From positions 10,220,701 through 10,284,700 of the forward strand of contig OW203732.1 of the NCBI GenBank assembly GCA_934045075.1: a stretch of DNA of 64,000 bases, written 5' to 3'. A program made the position numbers and the translations under genes. This document shows, piece after piece, positions 1 to 9,199 of this stretch. The notes under the pieces were generated by a model, which worked only from the letters and a program-made list of their open reading frames with translations, did not search any database and was not told the DNA's origin. The DNA comes from Yponomeuta sedellus (lineage: Eukaryota; Arthropoda; Insecta; Lepidoptera; Yponomeutidae). Position 1 is the first letter of the stretch, and each line of letters starts with the position of its first letter.

Positions 1-332
1 GAATCTCTCGTAGCCCCGACTGCCTTAGTGATCTTAAACGATCATGAAGGTTAAGTAACATAGGGCGCGTTCAGTGCATGGATGGGTGACCGTCTCTGAT
101 TAACACTAGTGACCTTTTTCCAAGCGATTCCGTGCTTTGCAAGGCACGTTAAGCAGTTGGTGTCGGCTGCCGTCGACAGATGGCGGGGGGCTTGGGGCGG
201 CTTGAAAACTTCTGACAGTAAGACCAGCCACTAGTGTTGCAAGCCTCCACCTATCCAGACTTGGCCTCCGTGGTGGAGTATGGCCTATACCTTGCTCAGG
301 GAAGAGACCCGTGTCTCTCGGTGGGGACATAA
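1..332 (+). mobile_element. 5S-rRNA-derived SINE, diverged copy
   Basis: This is a member of a SINE family with nine copies or fragments in this window. Its head carries the 5S rRNA internal promoter: an A-box-like GGTTAAGTAACAT and the C-box GGATGGGTGACC. The body reads into the shared '...cttcgcaaggcacgttaag...' and 'gtggtggagtatggcc' segments and ends in 'ggtggggacata'. It is more diverged than the 39 kb copy. Its left end may be cut by the window edge. Confidence 0.85.
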
Positions 333-514
333 TGCGTTTATAATGATGAATCTAACAGAAACGCGTAAAAGTGGGACATTGACTGTCAGATTAGAAAATT
401 CTTTATTGTACAATAAGCATATTTGTACAAAGTCGAGATTAATACCTTGCGTTATGTGGATAATGGATCCGATCGAAGTTGCAGCTCTAGAAATTCAAAT
501 CTTTTGTGCATCGT

Positions 515-877
515 TATCAACCCTTGTATGTCCCCACTGCTGGGGCACGGGTCTCCTCCTGCATCGCAGGAAGGTTAGGCCATACTCCACCACGGGGGCC
601 AAGTCCGGGTTGGTGGAGGATTGTAAGACAGTGGCGGGCCTTACTGTCATAAGTTATCAAGCTGCCGCGCCCATAAGGACTCTGATATGGCTTAACGACT
701 GCCATTATATGACAGCCGGCACCAACGGCTTAACGTGCCTTGCGAAGCACGGAAGCGCTCGGAAAAATGCCACTAGCGGTAGTCACGGGACGCTCACCCA
801 TCCTGTATCTGACTGCGCCTGTTGTTGCTAAACCAAGTGATTGATTCCAATCACTCGGTTCGCCTAGGCCACGAGCG
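515..877 (-). mobile_element. 5S-rRNA-derived SINE, near full length
   Basis: The reverse complement begins 'cgctcgtggcctaggcgaacc', passes through the 5S-like promoter (ggtttagcaacaacaggcgc ... aggatgggtgagc) and ends 'cccttgtatgtccccactgc' inverted, the family 3' end. It lies about 180 bp from the copy at the window start, in opposite orientation. The translated open frame across it is not a gene. Confidence 0.9.
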
Positions 878-939
878 TTTTGCTTGCATAAGTGAGTCAA
901 AATCTTCAGATAACCCTGTTCGCACAATCGCCGAGTGAT

Positions 940-1002
940 GCGAGGCTCTCGCGTTCGTGAGAGCCACGGCGGCGGCGGCCTCTCAGTGCGAGAGGCCGCC
1001 AC
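940..1002. repeat. GC-rich pair of short hairpins
   Basis: Two adjacent inverted repeats stand out of AT-rich DNA: 7-bp arms at 944-950/959-965 and perfect 11-bp arms at 974-984/990-1000 with loop agtgc. Function is unknown. The rest of 878-1194 shows no gene. Confidence 0.6.
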
Positions 1003-1194
1003 TCCGCGCCCTTGTCTTGGCTGCAGTAAATAATTGCAGCTGCGCCGCCGGGCTGCTACTCTTACCCTATTTAATTTTTTTGCAAATGCTAAGCAAGATA
1101 TTATAGGCTATTGTGTCTTCCATATCTGGTTCTCTTTGTTAGTTAACTCTCGGTATTTGGTGGTAGGTGGATGCCAAATTATTATCATCAACGA

Positions 1195-1480
1195 CTTTGT
1201 TTAATTTCAAAGTTACGTAAATTTGCGAATTTGTAGTCCCAATACCACACGCTAACTGTGAAGGAAAACATTGCGTAGAAACCCGCGTCTTGGTTGGCTC
1301 CGCACGTATTGACTAGTCTTTCCTGTGGACTAAGTTGTCAGGATGGTATAGGTGCTGGGCAAGCCTACACCATCTAAAACCAGGCACTGCAGCATCCGGA
1401 TGGTCTCTTTACCCATGTATTTTGAGTAAAGATACCACTGGATGCTGTATAAATCATCTCATTACTTAGATGCAGAGGAT
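1195..1480. repeat. Dispersed repeat, also at 48.6 kb in the opposite orientation
   Basis: Segments such as 'ttacgtaaatttgcgaatt', 'ctttcctgtggactaagttg' and 'gctgggcaagcctacaccat' recur as reverse complements at about 48,590-48,830. No ORF is present. It is probably an old SINE or non-autonomous element; the two copies are clearly diverged. Confidence 0.7.
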
Positions 1481-1825
1481 ACCAAATGTTCCACGGCCTA
1501 TTGTTCGAAAAAAGTTTATTGGCTAATTTGAATAAAACGCAGATGCATATTTGAAAAACAATTGAATGGTTTTATCTAACAGTCGACAATCGACTAAAAT
1601 TGTGCCCTGCGCCAATGGTGCATAACTCTTTAGTTGCGGTGTCGGGCGCCCCGACTTTGTGCAGGGCATGCAGTTGAAGTTGAATGAGAGTTGTTAATAC
1701 TAGGTAGGTTTAACCACAAAATATAGGTAGAAACTTCAACCTCACCATATTGGGATAATTATTGGGCATGTGACTACAGTAGGAAGAGTGCGTTACTGCC
1801 AGTTCAGCAATTAACTTCCGTTACA

Positions 1826-1955
1826 ATAGATAGAGATAGATAGATAGAGAGAGAACACTTTATTGTACATAAAAATGTAAATTACACGTATATTTCTTAA
1901 CCTCAGAGTACAGACGGCGGCCTTATCACTAAAAGTGATCTCTTCCAGACAACCT
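1826..1955 (-). repeat. LINE/SINE 3' tail, with a GATA/GA microsatellite at its end
   Basis: Read on the minus strand this gives 'aaggttgtctggaagagatc' then 'agtgataaggccgccgtctg' and ends in a short GATA/GA run. The same tail occurs at about 21,890, 25,440 and (variant) 17,968 and 41,515. I take it as the conserved 3' end shared by a lepidopteran LINE and its SINEs. Confidence 0.7.
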
Positions 1956-1984
1956 TTATACTGTTGTGAATTGCTTTTTTAGAA

Positions 1985-2200
1985 CAGCATTTTCTAAATC
2001 AAGTTTTATTATAACAGTGGAAGTTATCGTCTGACCATCGGGCCGCTGGTCTGCCCACTGACCGGCGTCCTGTTCTCGGCCGCCACTCTGTGATTGCCCT
2101 CCTGCCCACCTGCCTTCTTCCCGCCTCGCAAGCTGTTCCGCCCATTTCCATTTGAATCTCGAGATTCTGTCGCTATTGACGTCCACTTTTGTCCAGTTGA
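1985..2200 (-). pseudogene. Remnant of a LINE reverse transcriptase C-terminus
   Basis: A minus-strand frame reads KWKWAEQLARREEGRWAGG followed, out of frame, by a decayed 'GQWADQRPDGQT'. This matches the 'KWRPRAGWRSVGRPTARWSDD' type of C-terminus seen at 18.5 kb, which is typical of insect RTE-like endonuclease/reverse transcriptase proteins. Frame breaks and loss of the upstream RT show a dead fragment. Confidence 0.6.
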
Positions 2201-2334
2201 CGACAGTGGGTTCCGATCTACGAGCCTGAGACCTGGCAAGATTTGCTCCATAGACATAGGGGCCTTTTTTATAGAACTGTAATTTACCGTGACAATTCGA
2301 TGTACTACGATTCGATGTACGATGTACCGATGAC

Positions 2335-2480
2335 GGCCTCGGTGGCGCAGCGGTTTAGCATGCTGACTGTAAAACCGAAGCTCTCGGGTTCGATCCCCGG
2401 CCGGGTCAAACTAGGAAATAAACTTTTCTAGTCTGTCTCGTTTCTTGGATGTTATCTATGTATTTATTGTATTAAATCTA
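2335..2480 (+). mobile_element. tRNA-derived SINE head
   Basis: A tRNA-like stretch (2335-2408) has an A box, TGGCGCAGCGG, and a B box, GGTTCGATCCC, with an acceptor-like 'ccgggtca' end, followed by a non-tRNA body. The anticodon arm does not fold as a good tRNA, so I call it a SINE and not a tRNA gene. Confidence 0.7.
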
Positions 2481-2539
2481 TCGTCGAGTTAGCACCTATA
2501 ACACAAGTCATTTAGTTGTACTTAGTATAGGGCTAAGGG

Positions 2540-3648
2540 TGTATGGGGTGCAATGCCAGATTGGGGTGCGATGCCAGATTACCTTCCCGTGTGCCCTTCC
2601 GCTTCCGTTCCTACTGATTCATCTTGAACCAGTGGGAAGGGTAAGTGGTAAGGGCCGGTGCACCCTGGGCACTGGTCAGTAACTTCTCTTTATGGGATCT
2701 TGCTGGCCAGCGGCGAAAAATCTGGCGGGAGGGGTCGCGTGGGCCCTGCTTCAATTTGTGGAGCGGGACCCAGGCGACCAACGGATTGAAGGACCGACTG
2801 GGGCGGCGCCGCTGCGCGAAAGCGCGTGCGCCTCGTACTAGTCGGACCAGAGTGGCCGTGGGTGGAGGGTCGGGGAACCCTCTACCTCCATCACGGCGGG
2901 AGCGGTCGCGTGGGCCTTGTTTCACTCTGTGGAGCGGGACCCAGGTGACCGACCGACTGGGGGGGGCACCGCTGCGCGGAAGCGCGCGCGCCTCGTACCA
3001 GTCGGACTAGAGTGGACGCCGGGTCGCGCAGGGTCGGGGGACCTTCCGCCTCCATCACGGTGGGCCGGAGGGCGCCCTTGCGTGTTCCGAGGGTGCCTTC
3101 TGGCACGGAGGGGGGCCCGCGCGGTCGCTCACCGCCTTCTCTGCTTTCAGAGAGGCGCAGGTGGGCGACGCGACGGGCCTCGCGTGTGGAGCGTGTGGGG
3201 GCCAACAGAACATTGGCCCCCATGCGCCCCAACGAGGAGGTGCGCCGCCCTCCTCTAATCCCATTGGTCCAAGTAACGATGGGATGGAGGGGGCGGCGCG
3301 ATGGGGCGTGTGGTGGCCAAGTTCTGTCGCACTTGGCCGCTATGCGCTCCAACGAAGAGATGCGGCGTTCTCTCGCCCCGTCGTTCGGTCCGATGCGATG
3401 GGGCAGGGGCGCCGGCGAAGGAGTGCCCGAAAGGGCGCCCGCAGACGGGGTCGCGGAAGTGTGCGTAAGCGTCCCCGCGGCCCCGTCCTTTGCGGTGCGG
3501 AGGAACACCCCAGGCTCGACAGTTTTAGTCGGTATACCGCCCTTTTCAGGGCGGGGAGTCCGACATAACCACTGTGCTCCCCCGAGCCGGTGGTACCCGT
3601 AATTGGGGTTTCTCCTGGGTAACAAAAAAAAAATTAAAAAAAAATATT
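2540..3648 (+). mobile_element. GC-rich retroposon fragment with A-rich tail
   Basis: About 1 kb of very GC-rich DNA in AT-rich surroundings ends in 'ggtttctcctgggtaac' and an A-rich tail (3623-3648), as a 5'-truncated non-LTR retrotransposon would. Inside, a ~190-bp block is repeated imperfectly (2725-2910 and 2905-3060; shared 'gtggagcgggacccagg'). It is preceded by two 18-bp copies of 'ggggtgcgatgccagatt'. No RT or endonuclease motif is visible. The long open frames on both strands (121-244 codons) are composition artefacts. The family is not identified. Confidence 0.5.
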
Positions 3649-4830
3649 ACTACATTGCAAAGATAATCAACCCCCAGATTAACAAGTAGGAAGACTCGGC
3701 TACGCAAAGTACATCAAACTGTCGCAATAAACTACGAATTGTAGTTTTGTGCAACATGCCCTTAGTGTAGACCCTCCAACTTCCGTTACAGCACGCAACC
3801 CCAACACAATTACATGCACTTTATTTGAAAGTACTCCACTCTATCAAGAGACCTCTGTTTTATGATGACACAGTGGGCGACATCTCACGTTTTATATACA
3901 AGAATACGCAGCCGGTTCTTAACTATTATTAGGTGTTTTATATCTTGGTTTTAGAGGTGGAGTTGCGTAGGTCATATAACTGTACGCCGAGTAAGACTAG
4001 CATTTATTAAATTATATGTCATCATATACCACACTCGTGTGTTATAAAAGTGAGAGTCTATAAAAATCTATATCTTGGGTACTGCTTAGAAAGTTAATAT
4101 CTTAATTTTGAGTAGTGTCATGACGTAATCACACAGCATTAAATGATTCAAAAATTAATTACTAACTTCAACCAGTTTATCGGAGACGAAGTGTGGCTTT
4201 GAAAAGAACCGACTCTTCTAAAACCGACCTAACTCACGCATCAGCTAATTAGCTAGTATTTGAGATGTGAGAGGGAGTGTAGTATATATGAAAGGAAACG
4301 GTGATAGCAAGCACCCTCTAGCACCCACAATATCGTCTAGACGCATTCAACACCGCCGACCGTTCTTCAAGCAACCCTTTTCCTTGCGTAAATGCAACTG
4401 CTCGCGAAACCCACGCGTTAAAATGCGGTCTTTGGAAGGGTAGTTCTCTCTTTTATATACTCGTGCGGTAATTTGTTTTAGTATACGAACACACTTCAGA
4501 AGAAAGATCACACTGCTGTGTGATACGACGTACATAATTACACTCGTAATAGAACAACGAAAAGTTGCTAAATGAAGCATAGAATTATGGTTACAATACT
4601 TAAATAATACTATTATGTAGCGATGACTATTCAAGATGTCAAAAGCAAAAAATTACGGTCAAAAAATTAAGTCATTATTTTTTCCATTACGACTTCAGCG
4701 ACAATTGACCTGACGTTTTTCCCGTAAGTGTAGACAATGATACCGGGGAGTCTCAAAGTTCTAAAAAGTGAACCAATATAGATTTTCAATTTTGGACAGT
4801 AAGCACACTTAGAAATGGAGTAGGTAGCGA
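3649..4830. other. AT-rich intergenic DNA, nothing recognised
   Basis: No coding pattern, RNA gene or clear repeat was seen. A 95-codon minus-strand frame (4347-4634) has no recognisable motif. Confidence 0.5.
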
Positions 4831-4834
4831 ATCG

Positions 4835-4985
4835 CCACCCAACTGGTCAAGCTCGCACCCGCGGCGGGCGGCGCGCTTTCAGCCGGCGAAGCCTTCAGTC
4901 TCGCGAAAGCCTTCGCCGTAAACGCAGCGTTGCGCAACGTGGCCGCATTTCGCCCCCAATTCAACGTCCACCGAGAAATTTAACT
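4835..4985. other. GC-rich islet in AT-rich DNA
   Basis: About 150 bp is rich in CpG, with a loose inverted repeat 'cggcgaag ... cttcgccg' (4876-4918). There is no ORF. It could be a regulatory element or a retroposon fragment; the sequence alone does not decide. Confidence 0.3.
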
Positions 4986-6733
4986 GTCAACTTTACAATG
5001 ATCACCCAACGACAATGGAATGCGCCAATAAAACACAGTGACTAAGCGAATTTCTGCGCCACTTCCCGAACTTTGGATTTGTACGAAGTTTTTTATGTGA
5101 TTCTGTGCGATGTGATTTAAGTCTAACAACTCGTAAGTAATGTTTACTTTTCATTGCCATTAAGTAGGTTCATCAGATGATTTATGAGTATTTACAAAAA
5201 ATATATTTGAATAAGCCTGCTTATTATTTTTAATGAAACTTCCAAAACCATTTGTCCGCGAGACGACAAGTAATAAAAATTAGACCAATTCAAATTGGTA
5301 TCAAAGATAAGCTTCTTAGAAATTGAGACTCATTCAAATATAATTTTGCATTGCGGTCCTTTATGGTAATTTTAGATGAAAAAGAACAGCCTTTTGACGG
5401 GTAATGTGTCCACAAAAAAGACTAAAACGACCGAATAAATGTGACTAATGTAATTTAATTCTATAAATTACATAGGAGACCGAGGGGCGCTTGATTCTTT
5501 TTTCAGTCCGTTGTTGTTGACCTATAAAACTTTTTCACTGTATGAGGCAAAACTAAATGGTGCCGTTTAGCTCCTTGTTTTGAGCCCGGCTATAAAACAT
5601 TTTATGAGAGTGTATTTTAGGTACACACTCACTATATTTGAACATGAAGTGTTACGCTGGTAGGGGAACATTTTTCCACTGGACCGAAAATGTCTAGAGG
5701 TTATAGTCAATAGATCGACGAGAACAATAAATAATGTATATTAATAAATAATGTATATTAAATAGATAATGTATATTCTTCGGTGGCTTAAAGATAGAAG
5801 ACAAAAACAAAATTCTTTCTAAAACTCAAGTATTTTTCAAATGATGGCAAAAGTGCTCGTTTTATGTACTGGAAGCTTCATTAGCTATCTGGTGGCGGTA
5901 AAAGGTCTAGGTGTAATTGTATAATGAAACCCGGTATTTTTAGGGTACAGGGAAACATTCGTAATCGCCAAAAAATACAGCCGTTTCACACGAAAGCATA
6001 CGAACAATCAGATTTTTTTTAAATCTGTTCATTCGTACCAACGAGTACTCAGATCTCCTTTTTTGAATAAATATGGGGATTTCGTTACAATCCGTAGAGT
6101 GTCAGCCAGAGTATCTAAATCAAAGTCCACCCTTTACCAAGAAGTGGATTTTGCATCTGTGGGTGTGAGCCATCGTCGTCGTCCACTACTAACCGGCTCT
6201 CTACACATACAAAGAGCTCAATCAATGTCCAACAGTCGAATTAGGCTAAACAAGCTCTACATACCTGCATCAATACAGTGTTAATGTCACAAAGGCCGAC
6301 AGAGGCATAAAATATACAGTTGGGTTAATCCACAACTCTAATAGTTGGACATAGCAGAAAGGTCTTTGCCCGCGCGTGATGCCGAAATTACCCATTATAA
6401 CATTTGACTTGACATTTAAATCCACCATCACTCCAACCAATCCCACGAAGCGGGACGACGTGACAGTGAGTGTTATCATAACCCTGCACCCTAATTGTGG
6501 AACTTTAATCGATATGAATTTGGCACTACCGTATGACTTCAATGTCGTTCGACTTTTATTATACCGACATCCTAACCATTGACTTAGAAACATATGGATT
6601 TAAGGATTTTTTTTACAGCAGCCTCCCATTCGTACCTTTTTCCTTCGAAATTTTCGAAATTGGATTATGATAAAAAAATATATTTATTTCTACAAGGTGG
6701 TTTAGATCTATATATTCACTCAGAATATACATA
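4986..6733. other. AT-rich intergenic DNA with a small tandem repeat
   Basis: No gene was recognised. At 5725-5776 an 18-bp unit, 'aataaataatgtatatt' plus one base, is repeated three times. Open frames at 6063-6284 and 6270-6593 have no protein features. Confidence 0.5.
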
Positions 6734-7998
6734 GGCTGCTACTTATGTATGCGGAATCTGGAATTCCAATAATTTTAAACGCAATGTCTGACCTCCATGG
6801 TCAAATTCGTTCTTTTTTTAAATACTGGCCGCTAATATTTTTCTCTTATATACGTTAGTGTTTTGTTTTTGTTGGGTTTAAAATGTCATATCGCTGAAAA
6901 AATGGAACTCACTCGTGAAAATATTCGTGCTATGATTTATTACGATTTTCGACGTGGTTTAACGCAACAACAGTGCGTAGATCAATTAACTTCGACTTTT
7001 GGTGGTGAAGCTCCATCAAAAACGACTGTGTATCACTGGTTTAGTGAGTTTTATCGCGGGCGCAGTAAGCTCACGGACGAAGTTAAAGAAGGTCGCCCGA
7101 AATCGGTGGTTGTGCCACAAAATATTGAAGCTGTGCGAAAACTAATAATGCAAGACCGCCATGTTACGTATCGCGAGATAGAGGCTATTCTGGGCATATG
7201 TATGACGAGCATTCATAGGATATTACATGAACATTTGTCTGTAAAAAAAATTTGTTCGCGTTGGATCCCGCACAACTTAACTCAGGATCAAAAAGATGCT
7301 CGCGTCGAATGGTGCAAGAAAACCTTAAAAAACTTCCACGGAGGCGACTCAAAATCTGTTATCTACACAGGTGACGAATCCTGGATCTATGCGTACGATC
7401 CCGAAACTAAACAACAATCAACAGTTTGGGTGTTTCAAAATGAGCCGAACCCTACGAAAGCGGCTCGTGCAAAAAGCACTGTAAAGCAAATGGTGGCCTG
7501 CTTTTTGGTATTAATGGCCATGTGGCTACAATACTACTGGAGAATCGCAGAACGGTTAATTCGGAGTGGTACACGACCATTTGTTTGCCGGAAGTATTTG
7601 AAGAAATACGCCAAAACAATCAGCGACGCAGAATCATACTTCACCATGACAATGCCAGCTGTCATACATCTCAGGAAACAACTACATTTTTGGATGGTCA
7701 AAAAATAGAAATGATGGGTAATCCACCGTACAGCCCTGATTTGGCTCCCAATGATTTCTATTTATTCCCAAATGTAAAGAATAAAGTACGTGGTCAACGA
7801 TTTTCGACCCGTGAAGATGCCGCAGATGCGTTCAAACAGCACGTTTTGGAGATACCTCAATCAGAGTGGAAAAAGTGTTTTACAAATTGGTTTCATCGAA
7901 TACAAAAGTGCATCGATCATAGTGGAGAATACTTTGAAAAACAATAAAAGCATATTTATTCGTTTATTTTTTCTATTCCGCATACATAAGTAGCAGCC
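6734..7998 (+). mobile_element. mariner-family DNA transposon (about 1.27 kb)
   Basis: Terminal inverted repeats of 24 bp (GGCTGCTACTTATGTATGCG...) lie at 6734-6757 and 7975-7998 and enclose one transposase gene. The 1265-bp length suits mariner. The left end is preceded by TA as expected; the right end is followed by CT, so the TA target duplication is not intact. Confidence 0.95.
6902..7947 (+). pseudogene. mariner transposase, single frameshift
   Basis: The transposase would cut and paste the surrounding element. I place the start at 6902, the methionine that opens the usual helix-turn-helix (MELTRENIRAM...), not at an upstream in-frame codon. The N-terminal half has two DNA-binding helix-turn-helix regions (about residues 1-110). 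The catalytic triad is visible: first Asp in TGDESWIY, second in HHDNASCH, third in SPDLAPNDFYLFP, with 34 residues between the last two (the mariner D34D signature). The reading frame shifts by -1 near 7501-7510, in a run of T's, so the first Asp lies in one frame and the other two in another. Apart from this, both halves are open. The copy is non-autonomous as it stands, but its ends could still be mobilised. Confidence 0.92.
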
Positions 7999-8054
7999 CT
8001 CGTAGAACAAAAATAAAAAATATATCAGGAAATTGTGTAATAGTAGTTAGACTT

Positions 8055-8307
8055 GAGATATCACCACTTAGTCTCGTAGAGCCATTGTACGTCGCAAACG
8101 CTGAGGTATGTTAACACTTCAGACACTAGGGTGTCTTTACGATGTTATTCTTCAAAGTTAGAGACTGATATTGCTACTATGACTACACAAATAGTACATA
8201 ACTTACATACATAACTTAGAAAACAAAGTAATCGGTACATGACGGGATTGAAACCCACGATCTCCCAATTGAAAAGCCGGCTTTCTACCGCTCCGCTACC
8301 AGCGCGT
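8055..8307 (-). mobile_element. tRNA-derived SINE
   Basis: The minus strand starts with a tRNA-like head (A box TAGCGGAGCGG, B box GGGTTTCAATCCC; 8235-8307). The body contains 'aacatcgtaaagacaccc' and 'cctcagcg', which recur at about 38,050. The 3' part is diverged. Confidence 0.65.
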
Positions 8308-8435
8308 ATCTAATATATTAGTAGAATAATCTATTCGAGATTTTTAGATCTTGTGCTAGCTTTTGTTGTCAGACTCCACCAAAGCCGTTTCACCTATTTT
8401 TATGGTTTTATTTGTTTATATTTGGTAGTTATATA

Positions 8436-8729
8436 TTTAGAGGATGGCGGCGTCAATAACGTCAGTCTCTTTACAAAATTAAGGCTTTTATTTCACACCA
8501 GCACACAACAGCAAATACAATGACAATCAGAAACAGTTTCCTATTCACCTGAGGTTATAGCGTCTCTTTATAACCAAAAATCCCACGAGCACGTCCTGCT
8601 GTCACAGACGTAGCGGAGAGAAGAACGATTGACCGAGTTACCGAGTGAATGATTGAATTGAATGAGTGAGCGGTCAATCGATGGAAATCCATCGTGCCCG
8701 TGAGTGAACGTAATTACAATGTTGCCACA
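8436..8729 (-). repeat. 3' LTR of the gypsy element
   Basis: On the element's strand it starts TGTGGCAAC and ends CCTCTAAA. It differs from the 5' LTR at two positions only (t/c near 8446 and t/a near 8553). Confidence 0.95.
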
Positions 8730-8741
8730 ACCACCCCCCTA
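8730..8741 (-). promoter_or_regulatory. Polypurine tract for plus-strand priming
   Basis: The minus strand reads GTAGGGGGGTGGT directly before the 3' LTR. This is the expected place and composition for the second-strand primer. The 460 bp between it and the end of pol (8742-9199) have no ORF. Confidence 0.8.
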
Positions 8742-9199
8742 CGGAGAATGGTAAGTGGGATATACTATAAAGGTTACATTGCAAATGTTTACCTAGACTT
8801 ATGTGGTAAGTATACTGGCTGTATATGGCAAACTTAATATTACAGAAAACATAGCAATACATATTATTTAGAATGGCATAAAAGGTATGTATGACTATAA
8901 TGTAGCGAGCTTAATGTTACCTTAAACACAGCAAAATCAGGCATACAGCCTTGCTTAGACACAGTAGGGAGTTAAACAACATGACATGTTTAACTTACTA
9001 TAACATATCCTAACTTAATATATGCAAGCCTATTATTAAAGACCTCTTGTGGATACAAAAACAAAATTATTAAATATTGTTCCAAAATTATACAAACTTT
9101 GTTTTATTTACCTTTGAGTATTTACATAACTATACTCCTGCACAACATGTGTTACACCTTTGTGAAATGAAAAGAATACAAGATGCCTAATTACTGTAT

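Noticed and set aside
280..831. 183-codon plus-strand open frame
   Set aside because: It runs through a reverse-oriented 5S-SINE and unrelated DNA, with no domain or codon signal.
2891..3625. 244-codon minus-strand and 196-codon plus-strand frames
   Set aside because: GC-rich retroposon sequence lacks stops in several frames; no conserved motif is present.
8742..9199. Envelope gene for the gypsy element
   Set aside because: Only ~460 noncoding bases lie between pol and the polypurine tract.
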